Positions 49,537 through 57,977 of a stretch of DNA of 64,000 nucleotides are shown here, piece after piece. The first letter of the stretch is position 1; every line of letters starts with the position of its first letter. A program made the translations under genes and the position numbers. This DNA comes from RAM1 sp050247515 (lineage in GTDB: Bacteria > Pseudomonadota > Gammaproteobacteria > Burkholderiales > Burkholderiaceae_C), in the NCBI GenBank assembly GCA_050247515.1, contig JBFWUB010000002.1, forward strand, positions 62,001 through 126,000. Direction: 5' to 3'. The notes under the pieces were generated by a model. That model ran no database searches and was not told where the DNA came from. It saw nothing but the letters and a program-made list of their open reading frames with translations.

Positions 49537-50472
49537 TCAGACCTTCGTCAGCCAGTGGCTGTATTTCGGGTTGCGGCCGTTCACGATGTCAAAGAACGCC
49601 GTCTGGATTTTCTCGGTGATGGGGCCGCGCGAGCCGGCGCCCAGCTCGATGCGGTCCAGCTCGCGGATGGGCGTCACTTCGGCGGCCGTGCCGGTGAAGA
49701 AGGCCTCGTCGGCGATGTACACCTCGTCGCGCGTGATGCGCTTTTGCACGATCTCCAGGCCCAGGTCCTTGGCGATGTGGAACACGGTGTTGCGCGTGAT
49801 CCCGTTCAGCGCGCCGGCCGACAGGTCGGGCGTGTAGATCACGCCGTTCTTGATGACGAAGATGTTTTCGCCGGCGCCTTCACTCACGAAACCGCTGCTG
49901 TCCAGCAGCAGGGCTTCATCGTAGCCGTCGTCCAGCGCTTCCATGTTGGCCAGGATGGAGTTGGTGTAGTTGCTCACCGCCTTGGCCTGCGTCATGGTGA
50001 TGTTGACGTGGTGGCGGGTGTAGCTGGAGGTCTTGACGCGGATGCCGCGCTTCATGCCTTCTTCACCCAGGTAGGCGCCCCAGGCCCAGGCCGCGACCAT
50101 CAGGTGGATCTGATTGCCCTTGGGGGACACGCCCAGCTTCTGCGAGCCGATCCAGGTCAGCGGGCGCAGGTAGCCGGATTCGAGCTTGTTTTCACGTACC
50201 ACGGCGCGTTGCGCTTCATTGACCTGGTCCTTGGTGAAGGGGATGGTCATGCGCAGGATCTTGGCGCTGTTGAACAGGCGGTCGGTGTGCTCCTGCAGAC
50301 GGAAGATGGCGGTGCCGTCGACCGTCTTGTACGCGCGCACGCCCTCGAAAGCGCCGCAGCCGTAGTGCAGGGTGTGGGTCAGCACGTGGATCTTGGCGTC
50401 GCGCCAGTCAACCATCTGGCCGTCCATCCAGATCTTGCCGTCGCGGTCGGCCATGGAGGGGAGTGCGCTCAT
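49537..50472 (-). CDS. ilvE: branched-chain amino acid aminotransferase
   Basis: PLP-dependent class IV aminotransferase making Leu, Ile and Val. 311 residues, with the catalytic Lys in QAKAVSNY, the LHYGCGAFEGVRAYKT opening and the PLP-binding FVSEGAGENIFV. Followed at once by the zinc-finger gene. Confidence 0.95.
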   Translation of the reverse strand: MSALPSMADRDGKIWMDGQMVDWRDAKIHVLTHTLHYGCGAFEGVRAYKTVDGTAIFRLQEHTDRLFNSAKILRMTIPFTKDQVNEAQRAVVRENKLESGYLRPLTWIGSQKLGVSPKGNQIHLMVAAWAWGAYLGEEGMKRGIRVKTSSYTRHHVNITMTQAKAVSNYTNSILANMEALDDGYDEALLLDSSGFVSEGAGENIFVIKNGVIYTPDLSAGALNGITRNTVFHIAKDLGLEIVQKRITRDEVYIADEAFFTGTAAEVTPIRELDRIELGAGSRGPITEKIQTAFFDIVNGRNPKYSHWLTKV

Positions 50473-50517
50473 GGGGGGTGTCCTTTGGTGTTCGTCAGGG
50501 ATGCAAAGCCGGTGATT

Positions 50518-50949
50518 TTACGGCGCGGGGGGAACAGGGGCCGCAGGGGTTTCGTCGGTCTGCGCGGGGCGGAACATCTCCCACTTCACCACCTTGCCGT
50601 TCAGGAACTCCACCGTCACGCGCGATCCGCCCGCGTCCGTCCACCGGTACGTCTCGGGCTGCTCGTCCTTGCGGGAATGTAGCTCCCCCAGCGAGCGGGT
50701 CATGGCCACCACATGCAGCAGCGTCATGCCGGGCTTGAGTTTGGCGTTGAGCATCACGGCACTGGGCACATGGCCGATAGGCCGGTCGGCCGCGCGCTTG
50801 AGCACCGTGACCATGCGGGTGAAGTTCAGCAGCACCCACATCATGATGCCGCCCGTGGCCACGGCCACGCCGGCCCAGCCAAAGCCGCGGTAGGCCAGCG
50901 CCACCACCGCCACGCCAGCCACCGGCACAAGGATTTTCTGGAAATTCAT
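50518..50949 (-). CDS. hypothetical inner-membrane protein
   Basis: A 143-residue protein with two N-terminal hydrophobic segments (residues 7-22 and 26-43) and a soluble end (SAVMLNAKLKPGMTLLHVVAMTRSLGEL, TVEFLNGKVVKWEMFRP) that looks like a small BamE/SmpA-style beta fold, though the match is weak. Pro-rich tail. It lies between ilvE and radA in the same direction. I do not recognise a named family. Confidence 0.65.
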   Translation of the reverse strand: MNFQKILVPVAGVAVVALAYRGFGWAGVAVATGGIMMWVLLNFTRMVTVLKRAADRPIGHVPSAVMLNAKLKPGMTLLHVVAMTRSLGELHSRKDEQPETYRWTDAGGSRVTVEFLNGKVVKWEMFRPAQTDETPAAPVPPAP

Positions 50950-50979
50950 GGCCCCGATTGTCCTATGGCCGCCACCGCC

Positions 50980-52356
50980 CTACCCCAGGCCGCGCACGAT
51001 CTGCATGGCCTCTTCCACCCGGTCCACGGCGTGGATGGTCAGGCCCTCGATGTCCTTGCTGCCTTTTTTGGGCGCGTTGGCCTTGGGCACGATGGCCACG
51101 CTGAAGCCCAGCTTGGCGGCTTCTTTCAGCCGTTCCTGGCCACGCGGCGCGGGGCGTACCTCGCCGGCCAGGCCCACCTCGCCAAACGCGATGAAGCCCT
51201 TGGGCAACGGCTTGCCGCGCAGGGACGAGGTGATGGCCAGCATCACGGCCAGATCCGCCGCCGGCTCGCTGATGCGCACACCGCCCACGGCGTTCACGAA
51301 CACGTCCTGGTCCATGCAGGCCACGCCCGCGTGCCGGTGCAGCACGGCCAGCAGCATGGCCAGGCGGTCGCGGTCCAGGCCCACGCTGAGGCGCCGGGGG
51401 CTGGGGCCGCCCGAATCCACCAGGGCCTGGATTTCCACGAGCAGTGGGCGGGTGCCCTCCAGCGTGACCATCACGCAGCTGCCCGGCACGGGCTCGGCAT
51501 GCTGGCTCAAAAAGATGGCGCTGGGGTTGGACACGCCCTTCAGGCCCTTTTCAGTCATGGCAAAAACGCCGATCTCATTGACCGCGCCAAAGCGGTTCTT
51601 GATGGCGCGCACCAGGCGAAAGCTGCTGTGCGTGTCGCCTTCAAAGTACAGCACCGTGTCCACCATGTGCTCCAGCACGCGCGGCCCGGCCAAAGCGCCC
51701 TCCTTGGTCACATGGCCCACCAGCACGATGCAGGTGCCGCTGTACTTGGCGGCACGGGTCAGGTGGGCAGCGCATTCGCGCACCTGCGCCACCGAGCCCG
51801 GCGCGCTGGTGAGCTGCTCTGAGTACACGGTCTGGATGGAATCAATTACCGCCACGGCGGGCTGGGTGGCGGCCAGCGTGGCCAGCATCTTCTCCAGCTG
51901 GATTTCGGCCAGCACCTTCACCTGGCTGTTGTCCAGCCCCAGGCGGCGCGAACGCAGCGCGACCTGTGCACCACTTTCCTCGCCCGTGATGTAGAGCGTG
52001 GGAACGCCCGCGCGTTGCAGCGCGTCCAGCGCCTGCAGCAGCAGCGTGGATTTGCCGATGCCCGGGTCGCCGCCAATCAGCACCACGCCGCCTTCCACCA
52101 TGCCGCCGCCCAGTACGCGGTCCAGCTCGCCAATGCCGGTGGGCGTGCGCGCCACGTCGCTGGCCTCGATGTCGGCCAGGGTCGCCACGGCCGCCGTCTT
52201 GGCCAGCGAGGCAAAACGGTTTTTGGCCGGCGTGGCGTTGTCGGCCACGGTTTCCACCAGCGTGTTCCAGGCCTGGCAGTGGGGGCACTGGCCCATCCAG
52301 CGCGGGCTGGCGCCGCCGCAATCGGTGCAGACGAAGCTTGTTTTTTCTTTGGCCAT
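50980..52356 (-). CDS. radA: DNA repair protein RadA
   Basis: RadA is a DnaB-like helicase that promotes branch migration in recombination. The 458 residues have the N-terminal zinc finger CTDCGGASPRWMGQCPHC, Walker A GGDPGIGKSTLL, the KNRFG motif (IKNRFGAVNEIGVF) and a Lon-protease-like C-terminus. The ATG at 52356 begins MAKEKTSFVCTDCG, the classical RadA start; the longer frame from 52407 is not used. Confidence 0.96.
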   Translation of the reverse strand: MAKEKTSFVCTDCGGASPRWMGQCPHCQAWNTLVETVADNATPAKNRFASLAKTAAVATLADIEASDVARTPTGIGELDRVLGGGMVEGGVVLIGGDPGIGKSTLLLQALDALQRAGVPTLYITGEESGAQVALRSRRLGLDNSQVKVLAEIQLEKMLATLAATQPAVAVIDSIQTVYSEQLTSAPGSVAQVRECAAHLTRAAKYSGTCIVLVGHVTKEGALAGPRVLEHMVDTVLYFEGDTHSSFRLVRAIKNRFGAVNEIGVFAMTEKGLKGVSNPSAIFLSQHAEPVPGSCVMVTLEGTRPLLVEIQALVDSGGPSPRRLSVGLDRDRLAMLLAVLHRHAGVACMDQDVFVNAVGGVRISEPAADLAVMLAITSSLRGKPLPKGFIAFGEVGLAGEVRPAPRGQERLKEAAKLGFSVAIVPKANAPKKGSKDIEGLTIHAVDRVEEAMQIVRGLG

Positions 52357-52420
52357 CGAGGGGGGTTGCAGTTTTACAGACCGGGCACGAAGGCCCGTAA
52401 CGGCCATTCTGGTTTAAAAT

Positions 52421-52538
52421 CCGGGCTCGCCGGGAGACAAAAGCCGACTTCAAGTCGTGTGGTGATTCGGTTCATCCTATATCTCCCGGCCCTTCTTCCC
52501 AACACCCGTCCGATTCGCCAGAGTCAGCGGGTGTTTTT
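52421..52538 (+). ncRNA. candidate small RNA divergent from radA
   Basis: Rightward from a -10-like TAAAAT (52415-52420, with an extended TG before it) lies a region that folds well: GCCGGGAGA (52429-52437) pairs perfectly with TCTCCCGGC (52482-52490) around an inner GACTT/AAGTC stem, and a terminator hairpin follows (52501-52538). The transcript would be about 110 nt. No -35 was found. It is antisense to the last 20 or so codons of the DUF3800 gene (52477-53316). I could not match it to a known riboswitch, 4.5S, 6S or tmRNA. Confidence 0.45.
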
Positions 52539-53316
52539 CATTGAACTCCACAATCTTCATTCGCCCGCCCTCTGCTGCAGGCGCATCCAGGTCGAGCACG
52601 CGCGTGAAGCAGGGCCACATAGCCTTCACGTACCGGTCTTCGCCCCGCTCATAAAAGCGCTGCAGTGCCCACAACAGGTAGTCGCAAGCCTGCAAACTTG
52701 CGCTCTGGCTCGGAAACCCGCTATGCACCATGGTGCGGACCGGCACCACCGCAGCGCTGGCCGCATGAGAGCCTCCATCAATTGCGTCCAATACCGCCTT
52801 GAGTGCAGCCGTACGCGGTTTGCTGCCTCGCACAGCAAAAGTCACCTCCCGCCTGCCGCTCAGCTGGCACTGGCCAAAGAGGCGCGCACTCAAGTCGTCA
52901 TACAGCTCATGGCCATCCGCTTTGTAGCGATAGCCGGGGTCTGACGCATTGCGACGCAGTACATCGTGCAGCAGGACGTGCTTGTCCCGTACCACAGCAG
53001 AGAACTTCAGCTCGTGCCGCAGCAGCAATCTGAACATCGCGTGCCGCACTTCCGGCGCATCGTCCTTGGCGTGGAAGAACAACGCTGTCTTTCCCGCTGC
53101 AACCTGCATGGACGGTATGGTGTTCAGCAAAGGATCGGCAAGGAGTTCTGCGCGCAGCGTTTCAAGCGCGGCCTCCAGCGCGCCGACATGCGCCACCTCA
53201 AGTCGCCCAACCATGAAGTATCGGGAAACTGAGGCCGCCTCTGCGAGCGGCTTGCCATGCCGGGCAAACAAGGTGGTATCGCCCGCTTCGTCGACGAATA
53301 AATACGAGGTGTCCAT
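52477..53316 (-). CDS. DUF3800 domain protein
   Basis: A 279-residue protein starting MDTSYLFVDEAGDTTLF, with the family's acidic N-terminal motif (VDEAGD) and the C-terminal SLQACDYLLWALQRFYERGEDRY that holds another conserved Asp. RNase H-like fold is expected; a nuclease role is often suggested for the family but not shown. The ATG at 53316 is chosen because the motif follows at once; the frame runs 42 codons further upstream. It diverges from hpaR. The last codons overlap a small RNA terminator on the other strand. Confidence 0.85.
   Translation of the reverse strand: MDTSYLFVDEAGDTTLFARHGKPLAEAASVSRYFMVGRLEVAHVGALEAALETLRAELLADPLLNTIPSMQVAAGKTALFFHAKDDAPEVRHAMFRLLLRHELKFSAVVRDKHVLLHDVLRRNASDPGYRYKADGHELYDDLSARLFGQCQLSGRREVTFAVRGSKPRTAALKAVLDAIDGGSHAASAAVVPVRTMVHSGFPSQSASLQACDYLLWALQRFYERGEDRYVKAMWPCFTRVLDLDAPAAEGGRMKIVEFNEKHPLTLANRTGVGKKGREI
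52501..52538 (+). terminator. Rho-independent terminator of the candidate small RNA
   Basis: AACACCCG (52501-52508) pairs with CGGGTGTT (52528-52535); an inner GATTC/GAGTC stem (52512-52516 and 52521-52525, one G-U) extends it, and a T run closes at 52538. The T run is on the plus strand only, so termination is rightward although the flanking protein genes run leftward. Confidence 0.75.
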
Positions 53317-53427
53317 TGCTCTTTTCCGTCCCTGTGAGAGCCCGGGCGCACTCACACCACCATCGGCCTCCCTTGAATTCAGGCTCGGACTATAGCGGGA
53401 CCAAGGGTTTTTACTGAAGCCTGTTTG

Positions 53428-53458
53428 TTGATTCCAGCTCAATCATTTAATATATTAA
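53428..53458 (+). promoter_or_regulatory. hpaR promoter and likely HpaR operator
   Basis: A -35 TTGATT (53428-53433) is followed after 17 bp by TATATT (53451-53456). The perfect 12-bp palindrome TTAATATATTAA (53447-53458) covers the -10, as expected for negative autoregulation by a MarR-family protein. The AT-rich patch is unusual in this GC-rich DNA. Confidence 0.65.
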
Positions 53459-53469
53459 CTAATTCAAAC

Positions 53470-53904
53470 ATGAGCACTGCTTTCGTCCACCGCAACCTCC
53501 CCCGCCTGCTGCTGCAGGCGCGTGAATCCGTCATGGCCCACACGCGGCCCAGCCTGCGCGAGCATGGCTTGAGCGACCAGCAATGGCGCGTGCTGCGGGT
53601 GCTGGGCGAGCACGGCACGGTGGAGACGGGGCGCGTGGCGCGCGAGGCCTACATCCTGGGCCCCAGCCTGACCGGCGTGCTCACGCGCATGGAGCGCGAC
53701 GGCCTGATCCGCCGCGAGCGCGACCCTGCGGACCAGCGCCGCACCGTGGTGCAGGCCACGGCCAAGGGCATGAAGCTGGTGGAGACGCTGTCGCACACCA
53801 TCGAGGCGCATTACGCCGCGATGGAAAAGTCCTTGGGCAAGCAAAAGCTGGCGCAGCTGTACGCCCTGCTGGACGAACTGATTGAACTGGAGCAACCCGA
53901 GTGA
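53470..53904 (+). CDS. hpaR: MarR-family regulator of homoprotocatechuate catabolism HpaR
   Basis: A 144-residue winged-helix protein: FVHRNLPRLLLQARESVMAHTRPSLREHGLSDQQWRVLRVL at the N-terminus matches HpaR, the repressor of the hpa meta-cleavage operon that is relieved by pathway aromatics. The ATG at 53470 is used; the open frame begins earlier in the promoter. The stop overlaps the GTG start of hpaG1 (GTGA). Confidence 0.92.
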   Translation: MSTAFVHRNLPRLLLQARESVMAHTRPSLREHGLSDQQWRVLRVLGEHGTVETGRVAREAYILGPSLTGVLTRMERDGLIRRERDPADQRRTVVQATAKGMKLVETLSHTIEAHYAAMEKSLGKQKLAQLYALLDELIELEQPE

Positions 53905-54527
53905 GCTTTCTCCCGCAAGGCACCGTGTACGGCACGCTGCTCAATTCACAAGGTGAATGGGACGCCCTGCGCGCCCAGATGGACCAGCCGCCCTACAAGG
54001 CGCCGCCCCAGGGGCCGGTGCTGTACGTCAAGCCGGCCAATACCTGGAGCGTGCATGGCGCGGCCATTCCCGTGCCCGCGCATGTGCCGCAGGTGGAAGT
54101 GGGCGCGACCATCGCGATGGTGATGGGCATCGGCCAGGGCACCGTAGCCGGCTATGTGCTGCTGAACGACCTGTCGGTGCCGCACGCGAGCTTTTTCCGC
54201 CCGCCGGTGCGCTTCAAGTGCCTGGACGGGTTTCTGGGCATTGGCGCGGCGCTGGTTCCCCCCGCTGAAGCCGGTGACCCGGCACAGTTCAAGCTGGAAG
54301 TGCGCATCAACGGCGTGCTGAAGCAGACCTTTGATTTCGCTGACCTGATCCGCCCTGCAGCGCAGCTGCTGGCGGACGTGAATGAATTCATGACGCTGCA
54401 ACCCGGTGACGTGCTGATGCTGGGCTGCGGGCCCAACCGGCCGCTGGCTGCCGCGGGCGACCGCATCGACATCAGTGCAGCGGGCTTCGGCACGCTGACC
54501 AACACGCTTGAGGTGGAGGCTGTATGA
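53901..54527 (+). CDS. hpaG1: 4-hydroxyphenylacetate pathway isomerase/decarboxylase, N-terminal part (HpaG1)
   Basis: FAH-family protein of 208 residues (VKPANTWSVHGAAIPVPAHVPQVEVGATIAMVM, GYVLLNDLSVPHASFFRPPVRFKCLDGF). In E. coli one HpaG chain holds two FAH domains; here the halves are separate genes, as is common in betaproteobacteria. Converts OPET to 2-hydroxyhepta-2,4-dienedioate. It starts with GTG. Confidence 0.9.
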   Translation: MSFLPQGTVYGTLLNSQGEWDALRAQMDQPPYKAPPQGPVLYVKPANTWSVHGAAIPVPAHVPQVEVGATIAMVMGIGQGTVAGYVLLNDLSVPHASFFRPPVRFKCLDGFLGIGAALVPPAEAGDPAQFKLEVRINGVLKQTFDFADLIRPAAQLLADVNEFMTLQPGDVLMLGCGPNRPLAAAGDRIDISAAGFGTLTNTLEVEAV

Positions 54528-55267
54528 AGCATGCACGCATCATTCACCAGGGCGTAACACATGACGCAGTTGAGCGAGACGGGAAACTGCTGGTTGGCGG
54601 CCAATTGCTGTCGCCCGACGCCGTGACCTGGCTGCCCCCGCTGCAGCCCACACCCCGCCCGCGCACCATCCTGGCTCTGGGCCTGAACTACGCCGACCAT
54701 GCGAAAGAGCTGGAGTTCAAGGCACCGGAAGAACCGCTGGTGTTCATCAAGGGCGAAGCCACGCTGACCGGGCACCGCCAGTTCACGCGCCGGCCGGTCG
54801 GCGTGCAATACATGCATTACGAGTGCGAGCTGGCCGTGGTGATCGGCCGGACGGCGCGCAAGGTCAGGCGCGACGACGCGTATGACTTCGTGGGCGGCTA
54901 CACCGTGGCCAACGACTATGCGATCCGCGACTACCTGGAAAACTGGTACCGCCCCAACCTGCGCGTGAAGAACCGCGACACCTGCACGCCGCTGGGCCCC
55001 TGGTTCGTGGACGCGAAAGACATCGCCGACCCGCAGGCGCTCGCGCTGCAGACCACGGTGAACGGAAAGCTCACGCAAAGCGGCAACACGCGCGACATGA
55101 TTTTCAACGTGCCCTTCCTCATCGAGTACTTCAGCGCCTTCATGACGCTTTCGCCGGGCGACCTGATCCTGACCGGCACGCCCGACGGCGTGGTGGACTG
55201 CAAGGCAGGCGACGTGGTGGTGACCACGATCGAACACGTCGGCGACCTCATCAACACCATCCAGTAG
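54524..55267 (+). CDS. hpaG2: 4-hydroxyphenylacetate pathway isomerase/decarboxylase, C-terminal part (HpaG2)
   Basis: The second FAH-family half, 247 residues: ALGLNYADHAKEL, EPLVFIKGEATLTGH, metal-binding HYECELAVVIG, GGYTVANDYAIRDYLENWYRPNLRVKNRD and the terminal LTGTPDGV. Overlaps hpaG1 by four bases; the two probably act together. Confidence 0.92.
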   Translation: MKHARIIHQGVTHDAVERDGKLLVGGQLLSPDAVTWLPPLQPTPRPRTILALGLNYADHAKELEFKAPEEPLVFIKGEATLTGHRQFTRRPVGVQYMHYECELAVVIGRTARKVRRDDAYDFVGGYTVANDYAIRDYLENWYRPNLRVKNRDTCTPLGPWFVDAKDIADPQALALQTTVNGKLTQSGNTRDMIFNVPFLIEYFSAFMTLSPGDLILTGTPDGVVDCKAGDVVVTTIEHVGDLINTIQ

Positions 55268-55274
55268 CAGCACC

Positions 55275-56732
55275 ATGCAGATCAACCACCTGATCGACGG
55301 CAAGACCGTCACCGGCCGCGAGTACTTCGAGACCGTCAACCCCGCCACGCAGGAAGTGCTGGCCGAAGTCGCCGCGGGCGGCGAGGCCGAAGTGAATGCC
55401 GCCGTGGCCGCCGCCAAGGCCGCTTTCCCGAAATGGGCCGGCACGCCAGCGCCCCAGCGCGCCAGGCTCATGCGCAAGCTCGGCGAGCTGATCACGAAGC
55501 ACGTGCCCGAGATCGCGCAGACCGAGACCAACGACACCGGCCAGGTCATCAGCCAGACCGGCAAGCAGCTGGTGCCGCGCTCGGCAGACAACTTCACCTA
55601 CTTTGCCGAGATGTGCACGCGGGTGGACGGCCACACCTACCCGACCGAGACGCACCTGAACTACACGCTGTTCCACCCCGTGGGCGTGTGCGCGCTGATC
55701 AGCCCCTGGAACGTGCCGTTCATGACCTCCACCTGGAAGGTCGCGCCCTGCCTGGCGTTCGGCAACACGGCCGTGCTCAAGATGAGCGAGCTGTCGCCCC
55801 TGACGGCCGCGCGCCTGGGCGAACTCGCCCTGGAAGCCGGCATCCCCGCCGGCGTGCTGAACGTCGTGCACGGCTACGGCAAGGACGCCGGCGAGCCGCT
55901 GATCAAGCATGCCGACGTTCGCGCGGTGTCGTTCACCGGCTCCACCGCCACGGGCAACCGCATCGTGCAGCAGGCAGGCCTGAAGAAGTTCAGCATGGAG
56001 CTGGGCGGCAAGAGCCCGTTCGTTATTTTTGAAGACGCCGACCTGGACCGCGCACTGGATGCTGCGGTGTTCATGATCTTCAGCAACAACGGCGAACGCT
56101 GCACGGCGGGCAGCCGCATCCTGGTGCAGCAGTCGATCTATGCCGACTTTGCCGCAAAGTTCGCCGGGCGCGCGAAGAAGGTCGTGGTGGGTGATCCGCT
56201 GGACGAGAAGACCATCATCGGTCCGATGATTTCCCAGGGCCATCTGGCCAAGGTGCGCAGCTACATCGAGCTGGGCCCCAAGGAAGGCGCGACGATGCTG
56301 TGCGGCGGCCTGGGCACGCCCGACCTGCCGGAACGCGTGAAGAAGGGCAACTATGTGCTGCCCACCGTCTTTGCCGACGTGGACAACCGCATGCGCATCG
56401 CGCAGGAAGAAATCTTTGGCCCCGTGGCCTGCCTGATCCCGTTCAAGGACGAGGCCGATGCGATTGCCAAGGCCAATGACATCCAGTACGGCCTGAGCAG
56501 CTATGTGTGGACCGAGAACATCGGGCGTGCCCACCGGGTAGCTGCTGCGGTTGAGGCCGGCATGTGCTTCGTGAACAGCCAGAACGTGCGGGACCTGCGT
56601 CAACCGTTTGGCGGGACCAAGGCTTCTGGCACGGGTCGTGAAGGCGGTACATGGAGTTACGAAGTTTTCTGTGAGCCGAAGAACGTTGCTGTGTCTCTTG
56701 GGTCTCACCATATTCCGCATTGGGGTGTGTGA
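55275..56732 (+). CDS. hpaE: 5-carboxymethyl-2-hydroxymuconate semialdehyde dehydrogenase
   Basis: NAD+-dependent aldehyde dehydrogenase acting after ring cleavage. 485 residues; catalytic Cys276 in NNGERCTAGSR and general-base Glu242 in MELGGKSPFVIF, plus the family C-terminal PFGGTKASGTGREGG. It starts seven bases after hpaG2. A long inverted-repeat element follows it before hpaD. Confidence 0.95.
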   Translation: MQINHLIDGKTVTGREYFETVNPATQEVLAEVAAGGEAEVNAAVAAAKAAFPKWAGTPAPQRARLMRKLGELITKHVPEIAQTETNDTGQVISQTGKQLVPRSADNFTYFAEMCTRVDGHTYPTETHLNYTLFHPVGVCALISPWNVPFMTSTWKVAPCLAFGNTAVLKMSELSPLTAARLGELALEAGIPAGVLNVVHGYGKDAGEPLIKHADVRAVSFTGSTATGNRIVQQAGLKKFSMELGGKSPFVIFEDADLDRALDAAVFMIFSNNGERCTAGSRILVQQSIYADFAAKFAGRAKKVVVGDPLDEKTIIGPMISQGHLAKVRSYIELGPKEGATMLCGGLGTPDLPERVKKGNYVLPTVFADVDNRMRIAQEEIFGPVACLIPFKDEADAIAKANDIQYGLSSYVWTENIGRAHRVAAAVEAGMCFVNSQNVRDLRQPFGGTKASGTGREGGTWSYEVFCEPKNVAVSLGSHHIPHWGV

Positions 56733-56761
56733 GGTGATGTTTTCTCGCCTGCATTACCTCG

Positions 56762-57012
56762 GGCTCGGGCGTGCGGGGTACTCTGCTCCGCGAATGTCCC
56801 CCGGGGGCTGCGCCCCCTCCTCCTTTATTTCGCTGCGCAGAGTACCCCACCCACCCGAGCCAGCGTGTCGTGGTCAGTCGGCGCACGCGCCACACGCCCG
56901 TAGCGGGTTGGCGGCGATGGGTGCCTGCCGCAGCGACATAAAGGAGGAGGGCCGGGCGCAGCCCGGACCGGGGGACAGTCGCGGAGGCGGGCACCCGTCG
57001 TCGCCAACCCGC
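56762..57012. repeat. two inverted copies of a palindromic repeat between hpaE and hpaD
   Basis: First unit: a 12-bp perfect stem GGGGTACTCTGC (56775-56786) / GCAGAGTACCCC (56837-56848), extended by GGCTCGGG (56762-56769) / CCCGAGCC. Second unit: 27-base arms at 56903-56929 and 56986-57012, nearly complementary. Between the arms both hold the same core in opposite orientation (TGTCCCCCGGG…CCTCCTCCTTTAT in the first, its reverse in the second). No protein is encoded in this 318-bp gap. This looks like a non-autonomous mobile palindrome pair. The hpaD ribosome site (AAGGA) follows after the element. Confidence 0.75.
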
Positions 57013-57050
57013 GAAGCAAAAGCCAAAGCGAAAGAAACAAGGACAGACAA

Positions 57051-57977
57051 ATGGGCAAACTAGCACTGGCCGCCAAGATCACCCACGTCCCGTCGATGTA
57101 CCTCAGCGAGCTGGAAGGCGCGCGCAAGGGTTCACGGCAGGACGCGATTGACGGGCACCTGGAAATTGACCGGCGCTGCCGCGCCGCCGGCGTGGACACC
57201 ATCGTGGTGTTTGACACGCACTGGCTGGTCAACGCCAACTACCACATCAACTGCGCGCCGCACTTCAAGGGCCTGTACACCAGCAACGAGCTGCCACACT
57301 TCATCAGCAACATGGGCTTTGAGTTCCCCGGCAACCCGGCGCTGGGCCAGTTGCTGGCCAAAGTGTGCAATGAGTGGGGCGTGGAAACGCTGGCGCACGA
57401 CGCCACCACGCTCAACCCCGAATACGGCACGCTGGTGCCCATGCGCTACATGAACACCGACCAGCATTACAAGGTGGTGTCGGTGTCGGCGCTGTGCCAG
57501 GCGCACTACCTGAACGACAGCGCGCGCCTGGGCTGGGCCATCCGCCGCGCGATTGAAGACGAGTACCACGGCACCGTGGCCATCTTTGCCAGTGGCTCGT
57601 TAAGCCACCGCTTTGCACAGAACGGCCTGGCGCCTGAATACGGCTTCAAGATCTGGAGCCCCTTCCTGGAACAGCTGGACCGCAACGTGGTGCACATGTG
57701 GGAAACCGCGCAGTGGCAGGACTTCTGCACCATGCTGCCAGAGTACGCGTCCAAGGGCCATGGTGAAGGCTTCATGCACGACACGGCGATGCTGCTGGGG
57801 GCACTGGGCTGGACGGACTACGACGGCCGCGCCGAGGTCGTCACGCCGTACTTCGGTGCGTCAGGCACCGGGCAGATCAATGCGATCTTTCCGGTGACGC
57901 CGCAGACCGGTGCTTCCATCCCTGCGGCCCAGGCCTCGTCGGCACAGGGCTACACCAACGTGAACCAGCGTCTGTAG
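57051..57977 (+). CDS. hpaD: 3,4-dihydroxyphenylacetate 2,3-dioxygenase
   Basis: Class III (LigB-type) extradiol ring-cleavage dioxygenase of 308 residues. The N-terminal AAKITHVPSMYLSE with His12, FDTHWLVNANYHINC, the SGSLSHRF block and the later SKGHGEGFMHDT provide the metal and active-site residues expected for HpaD. It opens homoprotocatechuate to the semialdehyde used by HpaE. It is set apart from hpaE by the repeat element, but reads in the same direction and has its own ribosome site. Confidence 0.93.
   Translation: MGKLALAAKITHVPSMYLSELEGARKGSRQDAIDGHLEIDRRCRAAGVDTIVVFDTHWLVNANYHINCAPHFKGLYTSNELPHFISNMGFEFPGNPALGQLLAKVCNEWGVETLAHDATTLNPEYGTLVPMRYMNTDQHYKVVSVSALCQAHYLNDSARLGWAIRRAIEDEYHGTVAIFASGSLSHRFAQNGLAPEYGFKIWSPFLEQLDRNVVHMWETAQWQDFCTMLPEYASKGHGEGFMHDTAMLLGALGWTDYDGRAEVVTPYFGASGTGQINAIFPVTPQTGASIPAAQASSAQGYTNVNQRL

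Noticed and set aside
52429..52490. tRNA gene
   Set aside because: The 9-bp closing stem and a GGTTCATCC stretch look tRNA-like at first, but the span of 62 bases lacks a D arm, an anticodon arm and a proper T arm.
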